A DNA stretch of 64,000 nucleotides, from contig CM019067.1 of assembly GCA_009667805.1 (NCBI GenBank), forward strand, positions 248,283,721 to 248,347,720, read 5' to 3'. The notes beneath the pieces were generated by a model. That model saw only the letters and a program-made list of their open reading frames with translations. It did no database searches and was not told the DNA's origin. Position 1 is the first letter of the stretch, and every line of letters starts with the position of its first letter. Positions 12,194 to 22,904 of this stretch are shown one piece after another. A program made the translations under genes and the position numbers. The stretch comes from Leptobrachium leishanense (lineage: Eukaryota > Chordata > Amphibia > Anura > Megophryidae).

Positions 12194-13910
12194 TCACAGA
12201 TCACGCACAGTGTGATACATCTTGAAACAGTCCCCAAGACACAGACCGGGTTGTCCAGGGCATTCTGGGCAGTAAAAGATTGTGTCTCTCCTCTGCCCCC
12301 TCTTGAAACACACCCTGCATATTTTTTGGGGTTTCTGTTTGCCCTCAGTAGGGGGGATTTTAAAAATAAAATGTGTAGCCCCAACTCTGTCCCCCATCAC
12401 CACCCAGGAGCAGGTGCATCCTGGTACAAAAACCCCGAAATGACCTGGAGCTGAAACTGTAAAAAGGACAGCGTCACTCCGGGGTTTGCCTTTTTGCAGA
12501 GCAAAAAGGCATTGTGGGTTGCAATTTGCATCAGGTAAATTGCAACCTTTTTGTACCAGGCCCTTGACTTCCGCATAATCTGGTAGGGCTGGAGCAGCTG
12601 ATCTGCCAGATCAACCCCACCCATATGCCGGTTATAGGCTTTGATGCACACTGGCTTCCTGTTGCGCTCAGCTCTGCCACGTACAGAGACCTCCACAGAC
12701 CTCTCAGTGTGGATGGTGGATAGAAGGTATACATCCTTCTTGTCTCTGTACTTGACCGCCAACAGCTCCTCTTGGCGCAGAGCTGAGGTCTCCCCCCTTT
12801 TTAACCAGGTGCGGACAAGCTGTGCTGGGAAACCTACGCGGTTCTTGCGAACAGTACCGCATGCTGCTGTATCAAAACAATACAGCAGCTTGAACAAAGG
12901 GACACTCGTATAAAAATTATCAACATACAAGTGGTACCCTTTGTTCATCAGGGGAAAAGTAGGTCCCACACAATCTTGCCACTGGTTCCCATGTGTTCTG
13001 GGCAACCTGGAGGGTCAAGGCTACTATCCTTTCCCTCGTACACCCGAAAGGCCTGAGTTTACACACTCTCGCTGTCACAGAGCTTATACACCTTCACTCC
13101 ATACCTGGAGCGTTTGGAAGGAATATACTGCTTGAATCCCAGCCTTCCCTTGTATTTCATTAGGGATTCATCCACGCAGATATTCCTTCCAGGTGTATAA
13201 GCCTCTGCAAACCTGGCGGCGAAGTGGGTAATCAGGGGGCGGATTTTATACAGCCTGTCAAACTGGGGATGCTCTATAGGAGGGCACAGGCTGTTGTCAC
13301 TGAAGTGCATGAAACGCAAAATGTTTTCATACCTTCTACGTGACATTGATTGGGGGTAAATGGGGGTAGAGCAGATGGGGCTACTGCTCCAGTAGGAGCG
13401 AATTGAGGGCTTCTTTATGATGCCCATCAGCATAGTAAGTGCCCAGAATTTCAGAAATTCTGGCACATCTAGCGGGGTCCATTGCTGCCTTGCCAAGTAG
13501 GAGTCTGGCTTCACAGCACAATGCTGATGGGCATACAGATTTGATTGGGCAACAATGTGGCCCAACAAATCATCCCCCATAAACACCTGCAAAAACTGTG
13601 TGGCGGTAAATCCTGCAACATCAATATTGATGCCAGGATTTGCCGTGAAAGGAGGGATATCTGGCCTCTGGCGATGAGGCACTACCCACTCCTCAGCTGG
13701 AGCTGTGCATCTCCTGCTGGCAGGTGGTGGCCCAGGATCTGCATCAGAAACATCACTAGGAGATACATCAGCCAGCGTAGATGATGTATCTAGCGATGTC
13801 TCTGAGCACTTAGCGGGGTCAAAATCTGGGTCGGAGTGCGACCCAGATGCCTCAGATTCTGACACCAGGATGGCATATGCCTCCTCGGCGCTGTACACCC
13901 TCTCAGACAT
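12194..13910 (-). pseudogene. piggyBac transposase (PGBD4-like), degraded
   Basis: A cut-and-paste DDD transposase acting at TTAA sites. The likely start is MSERVYSAEE at 13910, since upstream residues in the same frame are AT-rich non-coding. The first catalytic Asp is in NICVDESLMKYKGR (~residue 247). An in-frame TAA follows KLCDSESV near 13059, and a frameshift follows near 12955. The next frame (to 12397) supplies the second Asp (VDNFYTS) and the third (MGGVDLADQ). After another frame change, 12403-12194 encodes the cysteine-rich end CRVCFKRGQ..YCPECPG..CLGDCFKMYH, the zinc-binding domain that recognises the terminal repeats. All key residues survive but the reading frame does not, so no full-length protein is expected. 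Confidence 0.92.
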
Positions 13911-13989
13911 TATATATAATAGATTATAAAATTTTATAATTATTATATATATATATGATCCCTCGAGGCACCCAGCAGAGCACCTGATC

Positions 13990-14451
13990 ACTTATGTGAT
14001 CGTTTTTGTACTGAGTGACACGATACCTCGTGACACTCGGTACTTCCTGCCGCTACCGGAAGTGATCGCTCGGGGGGAGCGATCACGGAAGGACCGGCGG
14101 CAGGTAACCATATTGCAAGGATGCCTCGATGTCGAGGCATCCCTGCAATATACTCAGAGCAACTGGAAGCGATACCGATCGCTTCCAGCGCTCTGTAGAA
14201 GTGCGGGGCACCTTTCCGGTCAAACCGGATGTTGATCGCTCTCGGGGAGCGATCACAAGGGGCCCAGCACTTCTAATCGCCATTGCACGGATGCCTGGAC
14301 TCCCAGGCAGCCTGCAATGGCGTTTGAGCTGCTGGAAGCGATCCGATTGCTTCCATCGCTCAAAAGACCGCAGGACGTACTATGTACGTCAGCGGGTCTA
14401 AAAGAGACCCGCGGCCGTGACGTACATGGTACGTCCGAGGTCCTTAAGGGG
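13990..14451. promoter_or_regulatory. piggyBac 5' subterminal hairpin region
   Basis: GC-rich segment upstream of the transposase. It holds repeated pairs of inverted motifs: GATCGCTC..GAGCGATC, GGATGCCTCGA..TCGAGGCATCC, GGAAGCGAT..ATCGCTTCC, and GACGTAC..GTACGTC close to the end. They probably serve as end-recognition or promoter sequence. This function is inferred from position only. Confidence 0.5.
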
Positions 14452-14455
14452 TTAA

Positions 14456-15983
14456 TGTCATAATGTGGTGACTACTGATAAATTGTGTTGACTTGTTTAC
14501 AAACTTGCAGGCTTTACAATGCGTACATTGATAGGTGCCTTTTGGTTGTTGTAACCATGTGCAGGTGGTATTTTCAGGTTGTAGGAAGCTATGAACTAAT
14601 CTGTCACTAAGATTCTTAGTTCTCCTTGCTGTAAAGGAGGGGACAGGAGATAAAACTTTTGTAAGGAATTTCTCCATATGGAGAATCGGCCAATATTTTG
14701 CACAAATAGTTTTTATCTTTGGCCAACCATTATCAAAATCATCAATAAACCTTATGGATGTCATATTGTCTCTCTTTTTAGGGATTAATAATTCCTCCCT
14801 AGAGGTTGAAAGAGCTCTTTGGTATGCCTTCTTGAGGCATTTTCTTGGATAACCTTTAGACTGGAACATGGCTTGTAGCCGATTAGCGTCCGTTTGGAAA
14901 TCACTGAGAGATGTGCAATTTCGTCTGGCTCTCAAGTATTGGCCTATTGGGATACCTCTCTTTAAGTTGTATGGATGGTGAGAAGACCAATTTAAGAAAT
15001 TATTGGTTGCTGTTGTTTTACGGTGGAGTTTGGTAACCAGTTCTGAGTTTGAGTTAATGATGATGTTAAGATCTAGAAACTCAATACTGGTTCCACCGAC
15101 AACCAGGGTTAAGCCCAGTCCAATATCATTGATGTTCAAGAGAGTAAACCATTCTTTTAACAACTCAATAGGTCCCTGCCAGAGGAAAAGAATGTCGTCA
15201 ATATACCGCATCCAATTTTGGACTTGGTTGGTAAATCTCATCATTTCCGTGGAAAAAACGACCAATTTTTCCCACCATGCCAAGTATAGATTTGCATAAC
15301 TTGGGGCACAGGGTGTTCCCATGGCCGTGCCCCGAGTCTGCAGGTAAAATTTACCTTGGAACAGGAAATAATTATAGTGGAGCACGTATTCTAAAAGGGA
15401 CAACACAAATTCCATTTCTTGTCCAGAATATTTTTCAATCAAAAAATGTTTGACAGCTTGTAGTCCTACAGAATGTGGAATGTTATTATATAGTGAAATA
15501 ACATCAAAGCTAACTAGAATGGAACCTGGAAGGACATGTATTTGGGACAATTTCTGAAGAACATGTTGGGTGTCTCTCACATAGGAGGGAGTATCAAGTA
15601 CTAAAGGCCGTAGATAGCAGTCAATAAATTCACTGACACGTTCTGTTAATGAGTTATTACCCGAAATTATCGGGCGTCCCGGTGGTACATCAAGAGATTT
15701 CTGTATTTTAGGCAAACAGTATAGGGTAGGTATAGATGGATATTGTGGAAGTAAAAACTTGTGGTTGGCATCTGATATTATTTTTAACTGTTCACCCTAC
15801 GTTAATCAGATCTCCAAATTTTTTGGGAATAACAAGGTGGGGTCATTTTCTAATAGTCTATAACCGTCCCTATCATTGAGGTGTACCATGCACATTGTTA
15901 CATAGTCTTCGGTGTTCATTATTACCAGATTACCTCCTTTATCAGATTGTTTTATAACTATGTTACGGACATCTTGCAATTCT
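14456..15983 (-). pseudogene. Penelope-like reverse transcriptase, copy 1
   Basis: The longest frame (15715-14444) starts MPKIQKSLDVPPGRPIISG. It carries RT motif A (VSFDVISLYNNIP, Asp ~71), motif B (GTAMGTPCAPSYANLYLA, ~129-146) and motif C (MRYIDDILFLW, YIDD ~171-174). It ends in a cysteine-rich linker (CTWLQQPKG..CTHCKACKF) that precedes GIY-YIG in this family. Sequence to 15983 continues upstream with a few stops (NIVIKQSDKGGN is readable). The enzyme copies RNA at nicked DNA or telomere-like ends. The gene is broken by the piggyBac element downstream and the TTAA-flanked element at 15988 upstream, so it is inactive. The CX2C linker suggests the GIY-YIG-bearing (EN+) class of Penelope-like elements. 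Confidence 0.9.
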
Positions 15984-15987
15984 TTAA

Positions 15988-17223
15988 CCCTTTCGCTGCT
16001 GAGGCTTTTCCCGCCCCTGTGCTGAGGTCATTTTTTACCTGTTTTGCGCATCATGTTTAAACGTGTTTTGAAGGCTTATTTTAGTATATGACATCGACAT
16101 ATTATATATCGTTCTTTCCGTCAGACTCGGTAGATTCATAATATGTCATTATTATATGTATACGTTATGTCATGTTTGTATATTATAACAAAAAATGCAA
16201 TAAAATATGTATTTTCAATAATTTACAGCGTGTAAAGTGTTTTTTCCACATTTTAACATGCGAGCAATTGCGGTTATATTTTGTATGGGGTGCGCTTGTT
16301 AAAAAAATTAGAGATGGGGTCTCGTTACATTTTTTTTTGGGGAAAATGACACCATTTTTAACAAACGCACCGCATACAAAAATCGTTAATGCAGCATCAT
16401 TGTTCACATTATAATTGAAATGGGAACAATATTGCTGCATTAACAAAACAAAAAAAAAAAAAAAAAAGTGTTTATTTTTTTTTTATTTTTTTTTTATTAT
16501 TTTTTTTTTTTTTTATTTTTCTTTTTTTTTTTTTTTTTTACAATTTTTTTTTACTTTCATGTTTGGTATCGTTGGAACGGCCATGCTCTGGCCGATCCAA
16601 CGATATCAAAATTTAACCCCTAACTGCCACGGATCGGGAGATAGGGAGTTCATTGGAACTCCCTATCTCCACACTTCGTGGCAGTTAGGGGTTAATGCTA
16701 GGACTGGCGTCATCGTGCTGCGCACGATGACGCCAGTCCTCTGGGGGAGTTCCCGAAGCTTGGCCGACATCCAAGATGTCGGCCAGCTCCCGGGAAGGAT
16801 CGCAAATCGGCGCTTTTCAGCGCCGATTTGCGATCCAGCTCCCCAGGGGTTAATGCCAGGCATCATTTGGAAGGGCAGGCTGTGCCCTTCCAAATGATGC
16901 CTGGTTAAGCCCCTGTGAGCCGCCGATCGGGAGGGAGAGAGGTCCGAAGGACCTCCCCCCCCTCCCTTTCAGGCGCCTCCTCCGCACATGCGGGGGGGCG
17001 CCTGAATTATGTGTCATCGCGGGGGCGCGATGACACATAATAATGGCGGCCACTGCTCCGGATGCCGGGCTGACATCCAGGATGTCAGCCCGCACCGGAG
17101 GGGCCAGCGATCGGCCGTACCCGGCCGAACGCTGACCCCAATGCGAGGACGCGCTCAGCGCGTCCTCCGCATACCAGCGGGAATGCTGAGGACGCGCTGA
17201 GCGCGTCCTTAGCATTCAAGTGG
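15988..17223. mobile_element. Non-autonomous TTAA-flanked element
   Basis: Inserted in the PLE reading frame between TTAA copies at 15984-15987 and 17224-17227. Joining the flanks restores continuous PLE sequence (SEQRALKELQDVRNI). The end repeats are CCCTTTCGCTGCTGAGGC and, inverted, CCACTTGAATGCTAAGGACG. Inside is a T/A-rich stretch (16445-16550), then a GC-rich half with many perfect hairpins (for example CATCATTTGGAAGGGCA.. at 16860-16900, ACGCGCTGAGCGCGTCC at 17150-17210). There is no transposase. A related TIR occurs at 58099-58335. Classified as piggyBac-like from TTAA and the CCC terminus. Confidence 0.8.
16445..16552 (+). repeat. Poly-A then poly-T low-complexity tract
   Basis: About 20 A followed by a long T-rich run with scattered A and C. 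It sits inside the TTAA-flanked element and is likely length-variable. Confidence 0.8.
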
Positions 17224-17227
17224 TTAA

Positions 17228-17330
17228 GGGCACGTTGTTCGGATCGTGATAAATTGGATTCCCAGCAAAGATCTTTATGTTTAATAGATTCAATCTCAGA
17301 GGTGACCAGATTGACAAAAACAAGTCAATT
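17228..17330 (-). pseudogene. PLE amino-terminal fragment, copy 1
   Basis: The minus strand reads ESIKHKDLCWESNLSRSEQRALK and joins, across the 15988-17223 insertion, to ELQDVRNIVIKQSDKGGN. It is the last remaining upstream part of the copy 1 protein before the head-to-head junction. Confidence 0.7.
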
Positions 17331-17734
17331 GTGTAAACAAGTCAACACAATTTATCAGTAGCACCACTGGTCGACATTATGACATTAAGCAATTTATGAA
17401 CTGCTCCAGTAAGGTACTTGTTTATCTAATCACATGTCAATGTGGTGCTCAATACATTGGCAAAACGATTCAACAATTCAAACGTCGCATTCTCCAACAT
17501 ATAGACTCAATTTATAACAACCTAGAGACCTCTGTTTCTAGACATGTGAGAAACCAACATGATTCCAACCCTTTTTGTTTATCTTTTCAAGCCATAGAAC
17601 AGGTAACCTGTGGACCTAGGCGGGGTAATTTTGACAAAAAATTTTGTCACAGAGAATCTTTCTGGATATACACCCTCAAAAGCCTGTATCCACACGGTCT
17701 TAATGAAGATTTCAATTATACACCGTTTATTTAA
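17331..17734 (+). pseudogene. PLE linker and GIY-YIG domain, copy 2
   Basis: A truncated second Penelope-like copy, beginning inside the cysteine-rich linker (VNKSTQFISS) and running into MNCSSKVLVYLITCQCGAQYIGKT. It ends SLYPHGLNEDFNYTPFI, apparently the complete carboxyl end (112 residues from the Met at 17396). It differs from copy 1 at a few residues. No RT domain precedes it, so it can only be a remnant. Its value is diagnostic: it gives the empty piggyBac site and the undeleted terminus. The 3' untranslated region and pseudo-LTR follow to 20290. Confidence 0.85.
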
Positions 17735-17947
17735 TCTTTCAGATTAAATAATTACACTTTAGTCACTATTAGACTATTCTGTTTTGTGTTATCCTTTTAA
17801 ATTTACACCAGGCAAGCATTACATGTTTAATAATTATTTCTTTATTATAATCATTACAGTCCATTATCCATGTTTTTCAATATATAAATTAATTTGTTCA
17901 CATTATAATTCCTCTTATTATCTATCTAATTGTTTTACACCTTATAT

Positions 17948-18006
17948 TATTATTATTATTATTATTATTCTTTATTTATAAAGCGCCAGCATATTCCGCA
18001 GCGCTG
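17948..18006 (+). mobile_element. 59-bp (TTA)n-GCGCCAGCATATTCC mini-element
   Basis: A (TAT)n run followed by TTTATAAAGCGCCAGCATAT and ending CAGCGCTG. It is present in the right PLE arm and absent at the matching place in the left arm (near 9705). The ATAT target is present once there and on both sides here. Further copies lie at 46342-46396 (minus) and 59060-59110, and a diverged one at 37576-37640. Confidence 0.75.
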
Positions 18007-19641
18007 ATATAATTTTACTCATCTATTATACACATTTTGATTTCCCAATTGCATTCCCATTATCTATTTTCATTGTATTAGTAAATTCCGCAAATCTTAT
18101 GTCAGCTTCTCTCCTCCCCCCCCTTTTTTTCACCTAGCCAGCATATACACCCAAATTTAAATCACTTTCAATATTCCAATTCCTCTGGTGCATTGTATTG
18201 TATTTGCATCATGAACTGATGGTTCAATCTTGTGTTTCTTATTACACATTTTGACTCACCAAATTGCCTATTTGTGTTTTGATTTCTATCCAAAATTAAA
18301 ATTAATTGTAATTTTGCACGATTTTCAAATTGTCCATGGTTGCAACTCTTATTTAATTTAAACCAGTCGACTTGATGCTAACTCGCACCAATTCTACCAT
18401 CTATTAAAATTCAATATCAGTTTATGACCACACCCCCCTGTTTATAGAAATTAATACTTTTTTTGATTTCATCTGGTTTGGTGTTATATACAATTACATA
18501 TCACTTAATTACGGTTAACATTACTCTTTAGCATTATGGAACTGTTTCGGCGCAATACCACTTGTTATATATTTTAATCCTGTTCGGCAGTTTATTATAT
18601 TATATATTATATTTTTTTCATATTATATTATTATTGTATATATATTTTTTCACTGCCGATCATACATTGTTAATTGAAAACAGTATTTTGTATTCAGAAG
18701 ATATAAGCATATATTTACAAGTAATCATTGTACTAGTCATCACAGCGGTTCAATTAATTGTTCAAACCCAATGTTTGAACATTGCGCGTGACCTCATCAC
18801 GCACCTAGCTATATTCTTCATTCTTTTTTCGTTATGATTTTTTATGACATCTCAAGCTCTTTGATTCATTATTTTCAACACTGACTATAGCTTGTTATCT
18901 ATACTTGATGGTGCTCCTCCATGGTTCATTTTAGATCACTTTTTCAGCAATAGTGTTTGTCAACTACCCATATCTCAAATAATAACCTTTTAATATTGAC
19001 ACCGTCGTTTAACATTTTCCAATTAGTTACTGCAGCCGCAATGTGTCCATCCGTATCTTAGGCAACAGATTCACTGCTAGTGGTCGAAAGACCCATCAAT
19101 CATTACAACTAACCAATGATTATGTTGACTGTTTAATCTGTGTGAATCTTGTATTCACAAGATGTATGTTTTTATTTACAAGTAATCATCGCACCAGTTA
19201 TTACAGTGGTCCCTTCAATTGTTCAAACTTATGTTTGATCATCATGCGTGACTTTTATCACGCACCCAGATATATGCCTCTCAATCGCTATTCAATTATA
19301 GCTTGGCACCTTCATTTCAATTTATGGGTTCTTCCATGTTTCACTTGATTATATTGCTATTTTGGCAACAATGGTTGCAAATTTACCTATTGAATAATAA
19401 CCTTTCAAATTGATATCGCTGTTTAATGCTTTTCAATCAGTTATCGTAACCGCAATGTGTTCTATCCGTATACTAGGTAACAGACTCAAACAGTCACTGC
19501 AATTGGTCGCAGGACCCATCAATCATGGCAATTAACCAATGATCATACTGATTGCCTAACCTTTCTCATTTCATAGGCTAACAAGCTGACTTTAGCCGGA
19601 CAAGCATAGTTTAAATGGGATTGCCTTTTCTTTCCCCGTAA

Positions 19642-19684
19642 GCACTCCTGACGATCCATTTCTGGCGAAAGGCGCGTCGGGTGC
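19642..19684 (+). ncRNA. Hammerhead ribozyme, PLE copy 2 (decayed)
   Basis: Same layout as the minus-strand motif at 6235-6277: stem I GCACUC/GGGUGC, CUGACGA, stem II UCCA-UUUC-UGGC, GAAA, then GGCGCGUC. Two changes (a U-C mismatch at the base of stem II and C to G after GAAA) should weaken it relative to copy 1. Confidence 0.7.
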
Positions 19685-20290
19685 AGAAGCAGGCAGGGAC
19701 CCTCTCTTATTATATACACTTTCCAATTCTGCATTTTGTGACTTTACAAATATTCTATATATTTTAAATTGGCTCATATTCAACAATCATTTGGCCAATT
19801 ATTGCGGCATTATTTGGGTCAATTTGGTTGAATATCTTGTCTCTAAAGGGTACCCTCTCCTGGTTTTTGACATTGGTGGTCTTTTGGCACATATGTATTA
19901 AGTATTATGCTCAATCATTACCTTTCCATTCTAAGTTAACCACCATCAATTGAGGTGATCTTGAAGATCACCTATTGATTGGAGTTCCCAATTCTACAAA
20001 TCGCTTTACATAATGCCACCACTTGTCGGTTTGTGTTTAACATGTTTTTTGTGAGCACTGTCTATACATGTCAATAAGGTTGTTAACACTTCCTTTTTTA
20101 CTAACAAATTTTCAATAAAAGTTAAATCTTATCGGTCTCTGAGAGACATCAGTATTCCGATGGTTGCGTCGGAATAATTGTATTTAATCAACAATTCAGG
20201 GGGAACCCCTATAGGTCTCTCTAGACTTCATTAACTTTATCTAATATATTTCCTGGTATTACGTTGTTACGTTCCACCTTTGTGGTAGCA

Positions 20291-20640
20291 ATATGCCTAT
20301 GTGTCACATATGTGGCACCTTTTACCTTGACTTACCTTTTTGGCATTGGCCGCCCGGCGACGCTTCCAAGGTATCACTTTTATGCTACAGGACCAGGAGA
20401 TTCGCTACCGATTGGGAGTCTCGGGTACTCTGGTCCTCACCTGGGAGGGCGGAACCTACTCGGCGACAACCATGGAGAAGGTGCAGGCTATTGTGGCTCA
20501 CTTGGGACTTTCGGGTGCCCCGCAGGGTCCTCTGAGCCCTCTCTCGGATCCTGGATGAAGGACCCCCCCCCCTTTTCCATTTTTTTCCTTTTGCTTTGGC
20601 AATAAGCCCTGCTGGGACTATTCGACCCATATTAACCTAT
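20291..20640 (+). pseudogene. L1-type ORF1 carboxyl-terminal remnant
   Basis: Resumes the ORF1 broken at 5833. The shared sequence CACCTTTTACCTTGACTTAC also occurs in the first tandem copy at ~5175. The frame from 20340 reads RRRFQGITFMLQDQEIRYRLGVSG..YSATTMEKVQAIVAHLGL. This aligns in order with IRYRWGFPFKLVVSH..VLEDLQRADRFLHALGL of the intact ORF1 at 25510. It ends at a TGA near 20558, followed by a C then T-rich run. It belongs to the carboxyl-terminal nucleic-acid-binding domain. Confidence 0.75.
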
Positions 20641-21917
20641 AAATTATCTTAAATATTGGCACTGAAACATAAGCATTTAGAGATTTCAACTATTCTGAAG
20701 AAAACATTTAAACAGGCAGAAATGTCTCCATATTTGGTGACTAAAGCACCCATAAAAAATAACATATGGCTGGGATTAATTTAATTGATAGTATTACTTT
20801 GTATAAACACATTAATATGCCTGTTCTTAATTAGCTTTTGTAGCAATTTAAACGTGGAAAGCGTCTGTTTAATTATATTCTTACACTGGAGAGTTACCAG
20901 CGTCGTTGAACTAGCAAGATCAATGTGTATCTAAACACAACACATTTCACTGATTGTGTATTTCAGCAAAATCAAATGTTTAGAAGACATCTTGTCTTAT
21001 CTTCTCATTACCTAGCCGCTCTAGAAACCATATGGCTGATAAATACATCTGTCATTCTATGCCTCTTTCTACACCAATAAGAAACAATATTAGGTGATAT
21101 GCAACCAGCTAAGACAGCCATTTTGAATCCATGGCCTCAAAGTTGATTTTTAATTGCAGAGGTTTCCAGATGTCTGGGTATGCCCCACATATGTTTGTTG
21201 GCTTCATGTCCCTTTCTACTTCACTTCTTAAATTCTGTGTACAGTTGTATATGAGGTACTCTCTGTCTGAAGGTTGGGGCAATGCCCCCCAGTACCTGAC
21301 TCATAAACCCGAGAATGTATCTTTTAGGAGCATAAATAAGGTCTATAATGGTCTATGTGAGATCCATTATAAAAGGGGCAAGTTTTATTCTGAAACAAGT
21401 CTATAGGTTTTAGTGCCGCAGTAATGTAGATTTACAGCTGGAGCCTTGTGAGAGTGTTAAATAAGTGATGATTAATAATTAAACAAAACAGTTTGAAACA
21501 CATCAGATGAAAAAATGTGTTTAACCCTTCCAGGGTAGCATTACCTCCTCCTGGAATACAAATAATTAAACTGTCCAAACCATAATGTATCTGTGTTGCA
21601 ATGAGTTTCTGCATATTTGTAAAATTTAGGGCCATATGTTCCTTCAGCTTACGTTCCTTCTTTTCTTGATACCTGCATCTGTCAGCAGTCTTACCAGCAC
21701 AAACTATCAATTGTTCCTGATATGCCCTATAAACCTGTCTGTGGCATTGTTTTGGATGGCAGGTTTACTTTTATGAGGAAGCCTTTCTGAAAAAGCAATT
21801 TCAGTATATTGCCGATATGGTATGAGTCATCTTCATCACTTGCTTTCTTTTCGACCATACAATTTTACTTTAATTTCAGAAAACAAACAATTTTTATAAG
21901 TAAATCATCATAGCTTC
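20641..21917. other. Unassigned DNA
   Basis: No gene or element recognised. A 92-residue minus-strand frame (21432-21710) and a 91-residue plus-strand frame (21131-21406) have no family features. Confidence 0.5.
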
Positions 21918-22103
21918 TTAGGCCTTGTTCACACCAAATGCAGAGCAAATCTGCTCAGGTTTCTGCACATGCGCGTTAGTCTTTTAGGCGCCTTTTTGAT
22001 GCGTGTTAGACGCGTTTTTGACACGTTTTTGATAAGGAGGAGTGGTGGGGGAAAGGGGGGTGGATGGATTACTACATTTGAGGAACTACTAGTATATTAA
22101 CAA

Positions 22104-22880
22104 ATACGTAAACAAAGCAAAACAAGATAGGCTCAATAAACCACTCCACAGGGCATAACCCCACAATAGCAAGCAAAAACAATTTGCACAAAGTGCAACA
22201 AGAGTGGTAGTAATGAAATAATTTTAATGAAAAAATAAGCGACCAACAATGTAGTGGAAAGGAAGAAAATACAGGTGTGGTAAATTGCCCAGAAGAGGAA
22301 GGTAATGCTGTATCAAATAGAGAGGAGCGAAAGCATACACACTATTAATGAGGACTACCTATACTTCGGTGGTTCAAGCCACCTACATAACCAAATACTG
22401 AGGCATACTAGGATAACAACCAGTAATAGCCAAGGGGCAAGATCCACAAGAAAAAAATTCAATATAGAGCTGTTAAAAACAAAGAGGCATATCTCGACCG
22501 GTTTCGCCCGAACAGGGCTTAATCTGGAGATTAAGCCCTGTTCGGGCGAAACCGGTCGAGATATGCCTCTTTGTTTTTAACAGCTCTATATTGAATTTTT
22601 TTCTTGTGGATCTTGCCCCTTGGCTATTACTGGTTGTTATCCTAGTATGCCTCAGTATTTGGTTATGTAGGTGGCTTGAACCACCGAAGTATAGGTAGTC
22701 CTCATTAATAGTGTGTATGCTTTCGCTCCTCTCTATTTGATACAGCATTACCTTCCTCTTCTGGGCAATTTACCACACCTGTATTTTCTTCCTTTCCACT
22801 ACATTGTTGGTCGCTTATTTTTTCATTAAAATTATTTCATTACTACCACTCTTGTTGCACTTTGTGCAAATTGTTTTTGC
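22104..22880 (-). mobile_element. Palindromic PLE insertion 2 (fold-back)
   Basis: Bounded by the perfect 15-bp direct repeat CTAGTATATTAACAA (22089-22103, 22881-22895). The arms 22173-22523 and 22528-22878 are almost identical inverted copies: the mirrored 91-residue frames differ at one residue. The left side has a unique ~69-bp tail. The palindrome centre is TGGA. The sequence flanking it on either side is a hammerhead 3' half, so the two ribozymes face each other head to head. Confidence 0.88.
22494..22558. ncRNA. Paired hammerhead-like halves at centre
   Basis: On each strand, reading outward: stem II GCCC-UGUUC-GGGC, GAAA, then ACCGGUC with the expected cleavage after GUC. Stem III ACCGGU is self-complementary. 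The upstream CUGANGA box is not intact (GGAGAUUAA is present instead), so activity is doubtful. The palindrome junction falls exactly in this box. Confidence 0.5.
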
Positions 22881-22904
22881 CTAGTATATTAACAACCATG
22901 CCAT

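Larger units (their letters stand above)
10192..14451 (-). mobile_element. piggyBac transposon with degraded transposase
   Basis: Bounded by TTAA at 10188-10191 and 14452-14455. The terminal inverted repeats begin CCCCTTAGTGACC (left) and CCCCTTAAGGACC (right, minus strand). The empty site TTAA is preserved in PLE copy 2, which is direct proof of insertion. The transposase lies on the minus strand at 12194-13910. The 5' side (14000-14440) is dense in hairpins, including a pair around 14110-14150 and GATCGCT repeats, likely subterminal transposase-binding or structural repeats. The 3' side (10200-12190) is AT-rich with internal direct repeats (11580 against 11950). Confidence 0.92.
5834..20290. 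mobile_element. Compound Penelope-like element, inverted
   Basis: A head-to-head pair of Penelope-like copies. Copy 1 runs on the minus strand from about 17330 down to 5834; copy 2 runs on the plus strand from about 17330 to 20290. The shared 3' parts form an inverted repeat with outer ends GTTAACAACCTTATTGACAT at 5831 and its complement ending at 20087. The right side has about 200 bp more. The flanks are the two halves of one L1 ORF1, with an imperfect ~10-12-bp duplication (TATGCCTCTATT / TATGCCTATG). The junction at ~17330 lies inside the ORF and shares a short ACAAGTCAA motif, which suggests template switching during insertion. Later insertions enlarged copy 1. Confidence 0.8.
17785..20290 (+). 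mobile_element. PLE copy 2 3' region and pseudo-LTR
   Basis: Non-coding 3' part of copy 2, mirrored by 5834-9840 apart from insertions. It contains internal quasi-repeats: two segments around 18880-19120 and 19300-19560 share the order TTCCATGGTTCA, AATAATAACCTTT and AACCAATGAT. It also holds the hammerhead at 19642-19684. The last ~200 bp (20088-20290) have no counterpart in the left arm, meaning the left arm is truncated. Confidence 0.75.

Noticed and set aside
16415..16897. 160-residue frame with Phe/Lys runs
   Set aside because: Driven by poly-A/poly-T and perfect hairpins in a non-coding element.
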